DNA of 64,000 nucleotides from CAVPCZ01 sp963702445. Lineage in GTDB: Bacteria > Bacteroidota > Ignavibacteria > UBA10030 > UBA6906. A program made the translations under genes and the position numbers. This document shows positions 1-9,877 of this stretch, in pieces. A model generated the notes under the pieces. It did no database searches. It was not told where the DNA came from and saw nothing but the letters and a program-made list of their open reading frames with translations. The stretch is taken from NCBI GenBank assembly GCA_963702445.1, contig CAVPCZ010000009.1, positions 868,001-932,000 on the forward strand. Direction: 5' to 3'. Position 1 is the stretch's first letter. Each line of letters begins with the position of its first letter.

Positions 1-23
1 CGATCCGATCCTCGCCGCGGCAC

Positions 24-810
24 GTGACGGCCGGCCGTCTGCGCGACACACTCGTGATCGACTCCCACGCACATATCTCCCACGAAGGCGCCCTGGGGAC
101 CGGCTTCATGTTCCAGGCCGCAGGGCGACGCGCCGGGCATGTTCGAGCGCGCAAAAACGATGGGCATGTCGCAGGTCCACATCAGCTCCTGGCTCGGGAT
201 CTGGGCGGATTACGAGGATGGAAACGAAATCGTCTACGATGCGATGAAACGGTTTCCCCGTTTCTACAGGGGATATGCGACGCTTCAGCCTCAATACGTG
301 AAGGACTGGAAACGGGCCATCGCCAAGGTGCACGGCCGCTACCGGATGGGAGGCCTGAAGCCTTATCATCCCCGCACCGATATTTCCTATAATGATCCCG
401 CGTGGGCGCCCTGGTTCGAGTACGGGAACCGTCACCGGTGCTATACCCTTTTGCACCAGTCGCCGAATTTCAATGCCGAATTGAAAGATCTCGTGCCCCG
501 CTATCCGGACATGACGTTCATTCTCGCGCATCAGGGCGCATCGTTCGCCCAGGCGCGAAAAGGGATCGAGATCGCCCAACAGTTCCCGAATGTCTATCTC
601 GAAATCACGCTGACTGCAGTCACGTACCGGGTCATCGAGTTTATGGTCAGTCATGTGGGGGCGCACCGCGTCCTGTTTGGAACCGACCAGCCGATGCGTG
701 ATCCACTCCCGCAATTCGGCTGGATGGCGTACGCGCACTGCACGCCGAAGGAAAAGAAGCTGATGTTCGGGCTGAATATGCGCAAGATCGTCCAACGGGT
801 CCGTTGGTGA
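24..810 (+). CDS. Amidohydrolase-family (TIM-barrel) metal-dependent hydrolase, frameshifted, 5' end near window edge
   Basis: Probable amidohydrolase_2-type hydrolase. The first segment opens with an IDSHAHISH motif (the HxH metal-binding pair). After a frameshift the second segment (from about 121) carries the rest of the barrel, including ILAHQG and LFGTDQPMRDPLP, where the GTD aspartate is the usual fourth metal/catalytic residue. Joining the frames needs one base removed around 117-126, and neither segment alone is a full barrel. The reading frame is open to the left edge, so the GTG at 24 is only a guess at the start and the true start may lie outside the window. It precedes the polysaccharide-degradation genes by only a few bases and may hydrolyse a lactone or acylated sugar product, but the substrate cannot be read from the sequence. 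Confidence 0.7.
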
Positions 811-823
811 ATGATGTCTCCGG

Positions 824-3201
824 ATGATTCTGGTGCTGGTTGCGGGAGCGGTCTGTGGCTTTGCCGCGGAAGGTGGCACGATGGGAACGAAGACGCGCGA
901 CAGTGTTGTGGTCCAGAACGCCGGCGATCCGGGTGGAATTCACCAGAAAGCAGGGACGCTACCGCGAGGCGTACTACGCGCGTGACGGCAGAACCTGGCG
1001 CATGCTGCTGGCCTCCGGCCATCGCCTGCGTCCTGATCCGGCGCTGACGGTTGATGGAACACGCTCTCCCCGGGGAAATGACAGCCTCTCCGTGCATCGT
1101 GAAGAGAACGGGGAGCAGGTAGTGACCCTCACGATGACCGACGGATCCTGGAGGGTGCGCAAAGTCCTGAAACTCGGACTGGACGCGGCCATGGTCCATG
1201 TCCGCGTGACGGCTGAAGTTGCGGGCCGGGCCAGACTCGGTGTCTCTCCTTTCCACGTATTCCTTCCTGCCCGACGGGAAGCGGTACCGCGACTACAAGC
1301 CGCTGGACTTCATCTTCACACCGCAGTTGCGTCCTGAGGCGGATGATGTGATCGGCGATCATGTCTTCCGTGCTCCGGCGCTCATGATGCAGAAGGGAAA
1401 GCGTTTTGCCGCGCTCATCCCCGACCTGGATCTCCTGGATGTGCGGGACAGGGCCGTGAAGACCGGGCGCGGACTGTCAGGTGGATTCCCTGACGGCACC
1501 ATTGATCTCCTACGGTCTGCTCCCGTGGACCAAACGTGCGCACGTGTACTACCGGCATACAGACAGCATGAGCGTGGCCGTGAGGGATACCAGCCTCACC
1601 TACGGGTTTTTCCTGATGCTCAATGCGCGTGCACCGGTCCGTCAGGGATTCCGTGATGTCGTGCGGTTCCACTGGAGCCGGTACGGTCAGCGCCACCTCG
1701 GGGAACAACGGGGGACCGCAGGCAGAACCGTTCTCTGCGTATATCCGGAAAGCCTGGTACGAATACCTGCCCACGGTCGCCCTCGATACCACCTACGCGG
1801 GGAAACCGGTAACACTGCTCCGTCAGAACCGGCTTGCCTGGAGCAACAAACTCCCTAAGGATGCCGACAACGATTGCTGGTTCAATGTCTGGTTCAATTC
1901 TCTCCGCACGGCGTACGGGATGTGTCTGCTACGGGCGGACGGCCGGAGACCGGGCGCTTGTGGCTCAGGCCGAACGTGTTCTGACTCTGGCACTCTCCGC
2001 CCCCCAGCAGGAGGGAATAGCGCCCTCGGTGTTTTATCTGGACAGCACCGGCGCGGGCCGGTGGGTTGCCGACCATGCCTGGGGCGGCATCGGCCGCGGG
2101 GAATACCTGCCGATGTTTCATAATGCCTGGACGAACTACTGGCTTCTGCAGTGGTCGGATCTGGTGCCGGACCGGAAAGAAGAAATCTTCGGGTATGCCG
2201 GCCGGTTCGCAGAATTCCTGAGGACCCGGCAGCGGAAGAGCGGCGTCATCCCATCATGGTTCCATCCCGTCACGTTGAAGCCTGCCGAGGCACTGCGTGA
2301 TGAGAACGCCGAGACCGCCGGTGCGGCACTGTTCCTGGCGGAGTATAGCCGCCGTACAGGGGACAAGCGCGCACTGGCATGCGCCGAACGGTGTATGCGC
2401 TATGTGTTCACGCAGATTCTGCCGGAGCATAAGTGGTTCGACTTCGAGACGTTCTTTTCCTGTTCGCGCAAACCGCTCGACTTCGCCGATCCGTATACGC
2501 TCCAGCATCCCCAGAACACGCTTTCGATGCACCAGGCCGCCGAAGCCTGCCACGCGCTGAACGCGCTCACCGGGAAGGCGATGTACCGCGAAGCGGGGGA
2601 GCATATCCTGGACTATCTCTGTCTCTACCAGCAGGTCTGGAGCCCGCGCTGGCTCTCCTGCGAGCTCTTCGGGGGCTTCGGTGTGCAGAATACGGACGGC
2701 GAGTGGAGCGACTCACGGCAGGGGTATTTTGCCGTGACCCTGATGAAGTACTTCGATGTCACCGGCCGCCGCGAGTATCTGGAACGGGGCATTGCAGCCC
2801 TGCGGGCCATGTTTTCCCTGTTCGAATCGCCGGCGTCACCGCGTACGGCGGAGAACTACGCACACGCCTCCGTTGACCAGCTCGCCGGTGTGACAGGGCT
2901 CCACTGGGGGACCGGAAGCTCCGTTGTTTCGATACATATGATCGCCGCCCGCTTCGGGGATGCCTATGTCGATCTCGCCGGCGAATGGGGTGAAGGGATC
3001 GACGGCTGCCGCGTGCAGACGGTGCAGATCGAAGGCGACCGGATCGATCTGAAGATCATTGATGCCGTCTCTTCGCCGCGGAGTGTTCGCGTGGTGTTTG
3101 CCAATCCGCACAGGCCCCGCTATGATCTCACCATCAACGGACATTCGTTCGGCAACGTTTCCGCGCGTGATATGGAACAGGGGATTTCCTTTGGCCTCTA
3201 G
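824..3201 (+). CDS. Secreted alpha/alpha-toroid protein of unknown function, five frameshifts
   Basis: A roughly 790-residue protein can be rebuilt across five +1 shifts (near 927, 1247, 1480, 1688 and 1920). The start at 824 gives a short hydrophobic signal peptide (MILVLVAGAVCGFAAEG). The first ~250 residues look beta-rich (RVEFTRKQGRYREAYY, then STYSFLPDGKRYRDYK). The uninterrupted C-terminal half (about 1930-3201) is a helical six-hairpin toroid with repeated motifs such as WFDFETFFSCS, NTLSMHQAAEACHAL and GGFGVQNTDGEWSDSRQGYFA. This beta-sandwich plus toroid layout is usual for glycan-active enzymes or lyase-like proteins, but I do not recognise the family. It sits at the head of the polysaccharide operon and is followed 79 bases later by a BNR-repeat protein. 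Confidence 0.6.
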
Positions 3202-3280
3202 AATTCTCAATGAACATCCCTGCCGCAGAGGCGCCGGAACAGTGGCGGCCGGATGTGTTTTCTCCAGGATTTCCCGGCAC

Positions 3281-4272
3281 ATGTGTATCCCGCTGCTGGT
3301 GCTGGCGTTCCTGCCCGCAGGCATGGCGCCGGGTCAGCAGAAGAGTACCATGCTCATGTCGGTGCTCAACTCCCGCCAGCATCAATGGGGGAAAGATGAT
3401 AACCCGGTAATCGGGATCTTCGGCAGCTCCGATGCCGGCGTCACCTGGCAGCACCGCGGCTGGCGCGAGTATATCCGCACATTCTACACGGAAGCGGGCC
3501 CGGACGGGACGATCTGGTCTGCATGCGGCAACGGCGTGCTGCGGTCAACAGACGGCGGTGCCTCCTGGCGCGTCACCACGGGCTGGGATGTCACGGAGGT
3601 GCTGAAGGTGAAGGTCGATCCCTCAAGCTCCCGACGGGTCTACGGCGCAACCGCGTACGGGCTAATTGCTTCCACGGACCGGGGTGAAACGTGGCGCTAT
3701 CGCATGCACGGTGTCGCACGGCGCTTCACATCGGACGTGTGCATCGACCGGAGACGACCCCAGGAACCTTCTGCTGGCCACGGAACTCGGCGTCTTCCGG
3801 AGCAGTTCCGCCGGCGAGCGGTGGGAACCAACCGGCCTTTCGGCGACAGACACACGCACCGTCATTCAGCACCCCTCCCATCCCCGGGTGTTCTGGGCGG
3901 GGACGGAAGACGATGGCATGTGGCAATCGCTGGATGGGGGAAGGACATGGAAGATGTCAAACGCCGGACTCGGCCATCTGACAGTCTACGCCATTGCCAT
4001 TGAGCAACCGGAAGGACGCACTCTACATCGGCACGCACGGCGGCGGCGTCTACCGTTCTTCAGACAACGGCGCCACCTGGCAACAATGTTCACGGGGGAT
4101 GGATATTCTGGATGTACACGCGCTGGCGGTGCACCCCCGGCATCCCGGAACGGTCTTTGCCGGCACGCTCAACGGCGGTCTCTATCAAAGCACCGACCAT
4201 GGGGAATCCTGGCGTTTCAACAGTCAGGCCGACGCGCAGGTGTGGGGGCTCTGGTGGGGAGAGATGAAATGA
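3281..4272 (+). CDS. BNR/sialidase-type beta-propeller secreted protein 1, two frameshifts
   Basis: Exported beta-propeller with repeated Asp-box units: NGVLRSTDGGASWRVTTGW, LIASTDRGETW, FRSSSAGERWEP, VYRSSDNGATWQQ and LYQSTDHGESWRF. Such repeats occur in sialidases and photosystem II assembly-factor-like proteins, and here probably mark a glycan-binding or structural propeller; no catalytic residues can be assigned. The chosen ATG gives a signal peptide ending near MAPGQQ, though a GTG at 3242 is possible. Two +1 shifts (near 3752 and 3987) split it into three readable segments. It is a paralogue of the two BNR proteins at 7602 and 8852 and, like them, neighbours a lyase-like gene. Confidence 0.7.
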
Positions 4273-4354
4273 GAGAGGTGCTGCACAGAGAGGGGGGGGG
4301 CCAGGAATCGGGCTTGTTGCAGAGAGAGGAACAGGGAAGGGCATGGCTGCGAAA

Positions 4355-4382
4355 TGAGGATCGGGGTGTGAAAGAAGGAGAA
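4355..4382 (+). repeat. Two 14-bp TGA-initiated repeat units upstream of the GH37-like gene
   Basis: Two adjacent 14-base units, TGAGGATCGGGGTG and TGAAAGAAGGAGAA, begin at 4355 and 4369. They resemble the longer 14-bp array at 21759-21892 in length, TGA start and purine content. The second unit contains the AAGGAG that may serve as ribosome-binding site for the gene at 4393. The surrounding 4273-4392 spacer is purine-rich and also contains a run of nine G (4292-4300). Confidence 0.45.
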
Positions 4383-4392
4383 GTCGGCATCG

Positions 4393-5721
4393 GTGGCTAA
4401 GTCGGAAGAAATGGATCTGGAGTTGTCCCTCCGGTGGGAAGCCGTGGACCGTGCCATCCGCGGTTGGTGGAATGGTGATCTGCGCCTGGCCCGGGAGAGC
4501 GAACTGCGCGATGCCGGGAAGAACGCCGTCTGGTTTGTGGATGAGGAACACCGCCGGCGGGAACAGTCCGGCTCTGCGGTGGAAGAGCACACGCTGCTGT
4601 TTCTTCCGTTCCCGTATATTTCTGCCGGCGGCAGCGAAGCGGCGTTTCCTGAAATGTACTGCTGGGATATCCATTTCATCAACATGGCGTTGTTGCTGCA
4701 TGGCCGCCTGGATCTGGTGCGCAACCATATTCTGAACCATCTCTTCCTGATCGAACGGTTCGGTATGGTGCTCAACGCGAACCGGACGTACTACCTGACG
4801 CGTTCGCAGACGCCCTTGCTTGCGGCGGGCATCCGCCAGTACCATGAGCAGAGCGCCGACAACGATATTCTGGCCCGGGCCTATCCGGTTCTCGTGAAAG
4901 AATATGAGGAGTACTGGCTGGCATCACACCATGCCACCCCGACCGGGCTGGCCACCAATCGGGATCTGGGAGATCCGCGTCTCCGGCCGGCACTGGCTGC
5001 GGAAGCGGAGTCCCTTGACTTCACGGCGTGTTACGAAGGTGATGTGCGAAGCTGTGTTCCACTGCTGTTGAACTGCGCACTGGTTCGTTACGAAGAGACC
5101 ATGGCCTGGATGGCGGGGGAACTCCGGTGGCCCGACAAGGCGGAACAGTGGAAAATCCTCGCCAGGCAGCGGGCGGCGACAGTCCGGGATCTGTGCTGGG
5201 ACGGACAGCAGGGCTTCTTCATGGAATACCAGTTCATGCGCAAGGAGCGGCTGCCGTACCGTTCACTCTGTGCGTACTGGACACTCTGGGCGGGAGTGGC
5301 AACCGCGGCGCAGGCGAGAGCCCTCGTCAACGGCCTGTCACGCTTTGAACACGCGTTCGGCGTTGCGCAAACCGATATTGCGTATCCGAGTCCTCATCCC
5401 GAGTTCACCTGGCTGCAATGGGGCTATCCGGCAGGCTGGGCACCTATGCACATGGTCGTGGTCGAAGGACTGGACCGTTACGGTTATCACAAGGAAGCAA
5501 AGCGTATCGCAGAGAAGTATCTGCGCTGCATGCTGAACGAATACGATCGCACCGGGACATTCTGGGAGAAATACAACGTTGTCGAAGGCAATGCGGTCCT
5601 GCCCCGGGAACGGACGCCGAATGTGCCGCTCCATGGCTGGACCACTGCCGCGACGGTCTGGCTGGGGCATCGTCTCTTCCGGCCCTCAGTGCCTGCAGCC
5701 GGATGGGAGGAGTCATCATGA
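4393..5721 (+). CDS. GH37 (trehalase)-like (alpha/alpha)6 glycoside hydrolase
   Basis: A 442-residue protein without signal peptide, so probably cytosolic. It carries the trehalase-family landmarks in order: FPEMYCWDIHF (85-95), NANRTYYLTRSQTP (128-141), ESLDF with the likely acid Asp209, QWGYPAGWAP (342-351) and FWEKYN with the likely base Glu392. Known trehalases have QWD in the second signature; here the Asp is Gly344, and the usual GWDFSSRW box is reduced to LDFTACY. The catalytic pair is kept but the subsite that binds glucose has changed, so the substrate may not be trehalose. It is shorter than typical trehalases (about 500-550). GTG at 4393 has an AAGGAG 12 bases upstream; ATG at 4411 is an alternative start. 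The next gene starts 16 bases after its stop. Confidence 0.72.
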   Translation: MAKSEEMDLELSLRWEAVDRAIRGWWNGDLRLARESELRDAGKNAVWFVDEEHRRREQSGSAVEEHTLLFLPFPYISAGGSEAAFPEMYCWDIHFINMALLLHGRLDLVRNHILNHLFLIERFGMVLNANRTYYLTRSQTPLLAAGIRQYHEQSADNDILARAYPVLVKEYEEYWLASHHATPTGLATNRDLGDPRLRPALAAEAESLDFTACYEGDVRSCVPLLLNCALVRYEETMAWMAGELRWPDKAEQWKILARQRAATVRDLCWDGQQGFFMEYQFMRKERLPYRSLCAYWTLWAGVATAAQARALVNGLSRFEHAFGVAQTDIAYPSPHPEFTWLQWGYPAGWAPMHMVVVEGLDRYGYHKEAKRIAEKYLRCMLNEYDRTGTFWEKYNVVEGNAVLPRERTPNVPLHGWTTAATVWLGHRLFRPSVPAAGWEESS

Positions 5722-5737
5722 GAACGGAGGATGTGCG

Positions 5738-7600
5738 ATGAAGGGTCTCCGGCGACTCTGGAGAAGCGTGAGCCTCTTCCCCGCGCCCGGGCGCAGGCGA
5801 GGCAACGCCATGAATGCGGCCTGGCCTCTCTGCGTCTGCCTGAGCCTCATACTGAGTGCATCGACCGTACGAGGGGCGGACGGCGACAAAGGGTTCGAGC
5901 AACGCCGGCAGCGGCTTCTTCAGGTGGCGGCCGAGGAATCGGAGAGGAACCTCTTTACGATAACGGCGAAGCTGATGACGGGTACCGAACCCGGCGTGGC
6001 GGCGGCACAGCTTGATTCGCTGACGACCGACAGGGCCATCGGCGGTATGTTCTATGCCTACGGCATGATGGGCGTGTATCTCCATACACGTCACCTCCTT
6101 CCGGATTCGCTGCAGCGGAAAATCCGCGACGCCTACCGGAAGCGGACGATGTACCGTGGTGATACAGAAAACCACTGGGTGATGTACTATGCAGGCATGT
6201 ACCTGGCGGCACAGACCTGGCCCGGGGAAGACGGGACGCGGTGGTTCAACGGAAAGAGTTCCCGGGAGAATTTCGCCGAAGCGCAGGAATGGCTCCTGCA
6301 CTGGATGAAGATCACATCGACCGTCGGACAGGGGGAGTTCGATTCGCCCACCTACATGGCGGTGTTCATCTGTCCGCTGCTGGTCCTCCATGATTTTGCG
6401 GCCGATCCCCTGATGAAAACCAGGGCCCGGATGATGCTGGATCTGCTCCTGGCGGACTTCGCGGCGGAACATCTGGAGGGCAGCTACGGGGGGGCTCACA
6501 GCCGTGATTATCCCGAGGATATCATCAACCCGCTTGCCGCGCCGAGCACCATGTGGTCATGGCTCTACTTCGGGAAACCGGAATTTGAACAGTGGAACCA
6601 TACCCGTTACCGTCCGCGCCATCGCGGATCCTGGGAAACCGTCCTCGGAGCGCTGAGTTCCTACCGCCTCCCTCCTGTCGTCTACCGTATGGCGACGGAC
6701 CGTCATGCGCCGTATGTGCACCGGGAGCGGAAGCGGGTGCGCAATATCATCCGGTTTCAGGAAGAGCAGAATCCGCGGGTGGACAAATACACATACGTGA
6801 CGCGCGACTATGTGCTGGGGTCGATCCAGGGAGGGATCCTGCAGCCGATTCAGCAGCACACATGGGATGTCACCTTTGTTTCGGACCTGCCCAACAACAC
6901 GCTTTTCACCCTCCACCCGTATGTCTCCGGGCGCGAGCTGGCCATGTTTTTTCCCGAAGAGCAGAAGTTTCTCGCCGGAGAAGTCGACCGCTACCACAAG
7001 GTGTACACGAATCCGAACAAATGGAATTCCAGCTCACCGTACGAACGGACATTCCAGCACCGGAACAACCTGATCGTCCTCTATGCTATTCCGCCCGGCG
7101 AGCGCCAGGCGCATATTGACGGTTTCTTCCCGAAGAATCTGGATGATCGTTTCGTGGACAGCTCCGGGTGGATTTTCTGCCGGAAACGGAATACCTATAT
7201 CGGGGTTTTCCCGCTCAGGCCGTATGAATGGATTGAAGAAGAGGTGAACTGGCGCTGGCGGAGCTCCGCCCTGGTCAATGGTGTCGTGGTTGAAGTCGCC
7301 TCACAGGATGAGGCCGGATCGTTCGAAGATTTCTGTACAGACCTCAGGACCAGGAGGTTGTCGTGTACCCCGACAGACTCGACCCTGATCGTGAGCTTTG
7401 TGGCCCGCGACGGAAAGCGCATGGATTTCGCCTCCGGCAAGACTCCGCTTCTTGACGGGGTTCCGGTTGTTCCGTCGCCGCAGCTGCTGTTTGACGGTCC
7501 ATGGATACAGGCGAAGAGCGGAACGGGTATTGTCACGCTCACAGACGGGACACGAAGCCGGATATTGAATTTCCGGAAAGTTACCATCACGGACCGCTGA
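5738..7600 (+). CDS. Secreted lyase-like alpha/alpha-toroid protein, paralogue 1
   Basis: A 620-residue exported protein. ATG at 5738 has a strong ACGGAGG seven bases upstream, and a hydrophobic signal segment follows at residues 25-45; ATG at 5810 would give a more typical signal peptide. The N-terminal half is helical with the motifs YRGDTENHWVMYYA, WFNGKSS, GQGEFDSPTYM and ARMMLDLLLADFAAEHLEG. The C-terminal half is beta-rich (SSPYERTFQHRNNLIVLY, HIDGFFPKNL). This arrangement is like heparinase or alginate lyase folds, but I do not recognise a named family, so lyase activity is inference from fold-like features and context. It is clearly homologous over its length to the gene at 9878. The following BNR gene begins one base after its stop. 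Confidence 0.65.
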   Translation: MKGLRRLWRSVSLFPAPGRRRGNAMNAAWPLCVCLSLILSASTVRGADGDKGFEQRRQRLLQVAAEESERNLFTITAKLMTGTEPGVAAAQLDSLTTDRAIGGMFYAYGMMGVYLHTRHLLPDSLQRKIRDAYRKRTMYRGDTENHWVMYYAGMYLAAQTWPGEDGTRWFNGKSSRENFAEAQEWLLHWMKITSTVGQGEFDSPTYMAVFICPLLVLHDFAADPLMKTRARMMLDLLLADFAAEHLEGSYGGAHSRDYPEDIINPLAAPSTMWSWLYFGKPEFEQWNHTRYRPRHRGSWETVLGALSSYRLPPVVYRMATDRHAPYVHRERKRVRNIIRFQEEQNPRVDKYTYVTRDYVLGSIQGGILQPIQQHTWDVTFVSDLPNNTLFTLHPYVSGRELAMFFPEEQKFLAGEVDRYHKVYTNPNKWNSSSPYERTFQHRNNLIVLYAIPPGERQAHIDGFFPKNLDDRFVDSSGWIFCRKRNTYIGVFPLRPYEWIEEEVNWRWRSSALVNGVVVEVASQDEAGSFEDFCTDLRTRRLSCTPTDSTLIVSFVARDGKRMDFASGKTPLLDGVPVVPSPQLLFDGPWIQAKSGTGIVTLTDGTRSRILNFRKVTITDR

Positions 7601-7601
7601 A

Positions 7602-8855
7602 ATGAGAATCCTCGCCGCCCTCGGCCTGCTCTGCGCAGCCTTCGGATTGCTCTCCGCGGACCGTGCCGGCGACCATCCCGGTTTCATCGGCCCTGCCGGT
7701 CGTTACGGCGATGTGCCCGGTCCGATTGCCACTGCCGGCGATGCTACCGGTCTCATCGGTCCCGGCGGTCTTTCCGGTCTCAGCGGCTTTGAAAGCGGTC
7801 CGCCCGCTCCCGCAGGCCCCGCAATCAATCCCCGGGGCGAAGCCGCCACCGCCGGTGCACTTCCGGCAAATCGCGCCCCTGTGGCTGACTCATCAGACGG
7901 GAGTGCATCAGGAGATGGAGATCGCGTCTACGCCACGGTGTTCCTCGTCCGGGGAAGCGTGGTCGGATCGAAGACCGGACATTTCGGTCCCTTCCTTCGA
8001 TTGAAGGATACGCTCTGGCAACGCCTGTCACTCTCAGATCTCTACTCGTTCCGTTTCGGCCGCTTCGCAAACGGGAATACCGACCGGTTGTATCTCGCCG
8101 CAGGCAACGGACTCCACAGATCAACGGATGGCGGGGCGACGTGGCGCATCCTGACCGGCTGGCAGAGCATGGAGGTCCTTTCCGTGTTGCCCGATCCGGT
8201 GGACTCTGCGCTGATCTATGCAGCCACACCTTGGGGTGTCTTCCGTTCAACCGATGACGGCACGACATGGCAGGTGCGTATGCAGGGTATGCGGCGGTGG
8301 TTTGTCCGGGATATCCAGGTTGACCGGCGCTCCAGCGGTTCGCTCCTCGCCGTTGCGGAGGATGACATCTACCGGTCAAGCAACAGGGGGGAACTGTGGA
8401 CACCTTCCGGCCTTGCCCGGGGCCACGTGCTGGCCATGTTCCAGCATCCGGTGAAGCACGAACTCCTGCTCGTGAGCGTGGAAGAGGGGGGCATCCTGCG
8501 CAGCACAAACGGAGGACAGCAGTGGGTCGAATCGTCCGGCCTGGAAGGCACCTCTGTCTACACCTTTGCTGGGTCTCCGGACGGCAGGGAAATGTACGCC
8601 GCTGGGTGGAAAACGGGGCTCTGGAGGAGTGTGGACGACGGCGCCAGATGGAGCAGGGTGTGGGATGCCCCCGGCATTGATGCCATTTTTGCTCTCCTGG
8701 TCGATCCACGCGACCCCGCACATCTGTTCGCGGGGACCGACGGGAACGGCCTGTTCGAATCCTTTGACCACGCAGCGCGCTGGCAGTGGGCGGGCCTGCG
8801 GGGAGGGAAAATCAAACATATCGTCATGTACCCTAACACTTCCGGATCACGATGA
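7602..8855 (+). CDS. BNR-repeat secreted protein 2 with Gly/Pro-rich N-terminal insert
   Basis: A 417-residue exported propeller. After the signal peptide (MRILAALGLLCAAFGLLSA) comes a stretch of about 85 residues rich in Gly, Pro and Ala, with collagen-like fragments such as GFIGPAGRYGDVPGP. This stretch is absent from its two paralogues. The propeller follows, with Asp-box repeats: LHRSTDGGATWRILTGW, FRSTDDGTTWQVRM, YRSSNRGELW, LRSTNGGQQW and WRSVDDGARW. The propeller probably binds glycan, and the low-complexity stretch may be a flexible spacer. Its stop overlaps the start of the next BNR gene by four bases (ATGA), so the two are probably translated together. Confidence 0.72.
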   Translation: MRILAALGLLCAAFGLLSADRAGDHPGFIGPAGRYGDVPGPIATAGDATGLIGPGGLSGLSGFESGPPAPAGPAINPRGEAATAGALPANRAPVADSSDGSASGDGDRVYATVFLVRGSVVGSKTGHFGPFLRLKDTLWQRLSLSDLYSFRFGRFANGNTDRLYLAAGNGLHRSTDGGATWRILTGWQSMEVLSVLPDPVDSALIYAATPWGVFRSTDDGTTWQVRMQGMRRWFVRDIQVDRRSSGSLLAVAEDDIYRSSNRGELWTPSGLARGHVLAMFQHPVKHELLLVSVEEGGILRSTNGGQQWVESSGLEGTSVYTFAGSPDGREMYAAGWKTGLWRSVDDGARWSRVWDAPGIDAIFALLVDPRDPAHLFAGTDGNGLFESFDHAARWQWAGLRGGKIKHIVMYPNTSGSR

Positions 8856-9862
8856 CTTCCTCAACATTTCCCAAACGCCTCAAACGCGCGGCGGGGCTTC
8901 TTTTGCTGCCGGCGCTGCTCTATTCCCAGGAATCCACCGTCTATGTGTCCGTGGTTGCCACGAAGCTGTTCGTGGTGGGCGCCGCGAATCCGCAGACCGG
9001 AATCCACTATCAACATCCCTCCGCCGACACCGTCTGGCAGAGAACCGGGCCCAATAATATCCGCGCGTTCGGCGTGGCTGCCTTCCCCGGATCGGACGGA
9101 CGCATTCTGTATATTGCATCCGGGAACGGCGTCCATCGTTCCACCGATGGAGGTGCGAACTGGAGAATCACCACCGGCTGGCAGATTACGGAGGTCCAGG
9201 CGGTCTCTCCCGATCCGCGCGATGCAAACATCGTGTACATTGCCACTCCCTACGGCGTCTTCAAGACCGTGGACGGCTGCGCCACCTGGTCTCCATGCAA
9301 CAAGGGCCTGGGCGCACTGTTCACCTCGGCGGTCATCGTGGATCATGCGCGGCCGAACACCGTGTATTGTTCCACCGAAGACGGCGCCTTCAAGAGCGCG
9401 GATGGGGCCGCCACGTGGACCCGTCTCGGACTCAGCGTGGGCAACGTACGTACGATTGTGCAACACCCGCGGCGTCCCGAAATCCTCCTTGCAGGGACCG
9501 AAAACCACGGCATCTATCGAACCACCAACGGTGGAATCTGGTGGGAACGGAGCGAGGCGGGCATCGATCATAACACTTTCTATACGATAGCCTATGACCC
9601 CCAGCATCCCGATACACTGTACGCCGCGGGCTATGTCACGGGAGTGTATCGATCACTCGACGGGGGGAGGAGCTGGAAGAGGCACAACGACGGTCTCAGC
9701 GTGCTGACGTTCCATTCACTCGCCGTGGATCCCCGTGTCAGCGGCAGGGTGTATGCGGGCGCGTACTGGGGCGGCGTGTTCAGAAGCGATTCGGGCGGAG
9801 AATCCTGGCGCCGGGTCGGGCTGGGCGATTCCCAGGTGTGGACTATTCACATTCAACCGTAG
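8852..9862 (+). CDS. BNR-repeat secreted protein 3
   Basis: A 336-residue exported beta-propeller with a signal peptide of about 28 residues (ending near LLYSQ). Asp-box repeats are VHRSTDGGANWRITTGW, FKTVDGCATWSP, FKSADGAATWTRLGL, YRTTNGGIWWERS, YRSLDGGRSWKRH and FRSDSGGESWRRVG. It is closest in layout to the products at 3281 and 7602, including the shared NGVHRSTDGG start and the TGW-x-x-x-EV segment, so these three genes arose by duplication. No sialidase catalytic Arg triad or Tyr/Glu pair is evident, which argues for a binding or scaffold role. It is followed after 15 bases by the second lyase-like paralogue. Confidence 0.72.
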   Translation: MTSSTFPKRLKRAAGLLLLPALLYSQESTVYVSVVATKLFVVGAANPQTGIHYQHPSADTVWQRTGPNNIRAFGVAAFPGSDGRILYIASGNGVHRSTDGGANWRITTGWQITEVQAVSPDPRDANIVYIATPYGVFKTVDGCATWSPCNKGLGALFTSAVIVDHARPNTVYCSTEDGAFKSADGAATWTRLGLSVGNVRTIVQHPRRPEILLAGTENHGIYRTTNGGIWWERSEAGIDHNTFYTIAYDPQHPDTLYAAGYVTGVYRSLDGGRSWKRHNDGLSVLTFHSLAVDPRVSGRVYAGAYWGGVFRSDSGGESWRRVGLGDSQVWTIHIQP

Positions 9863-9877
9863 AAATCAAGGACCACC

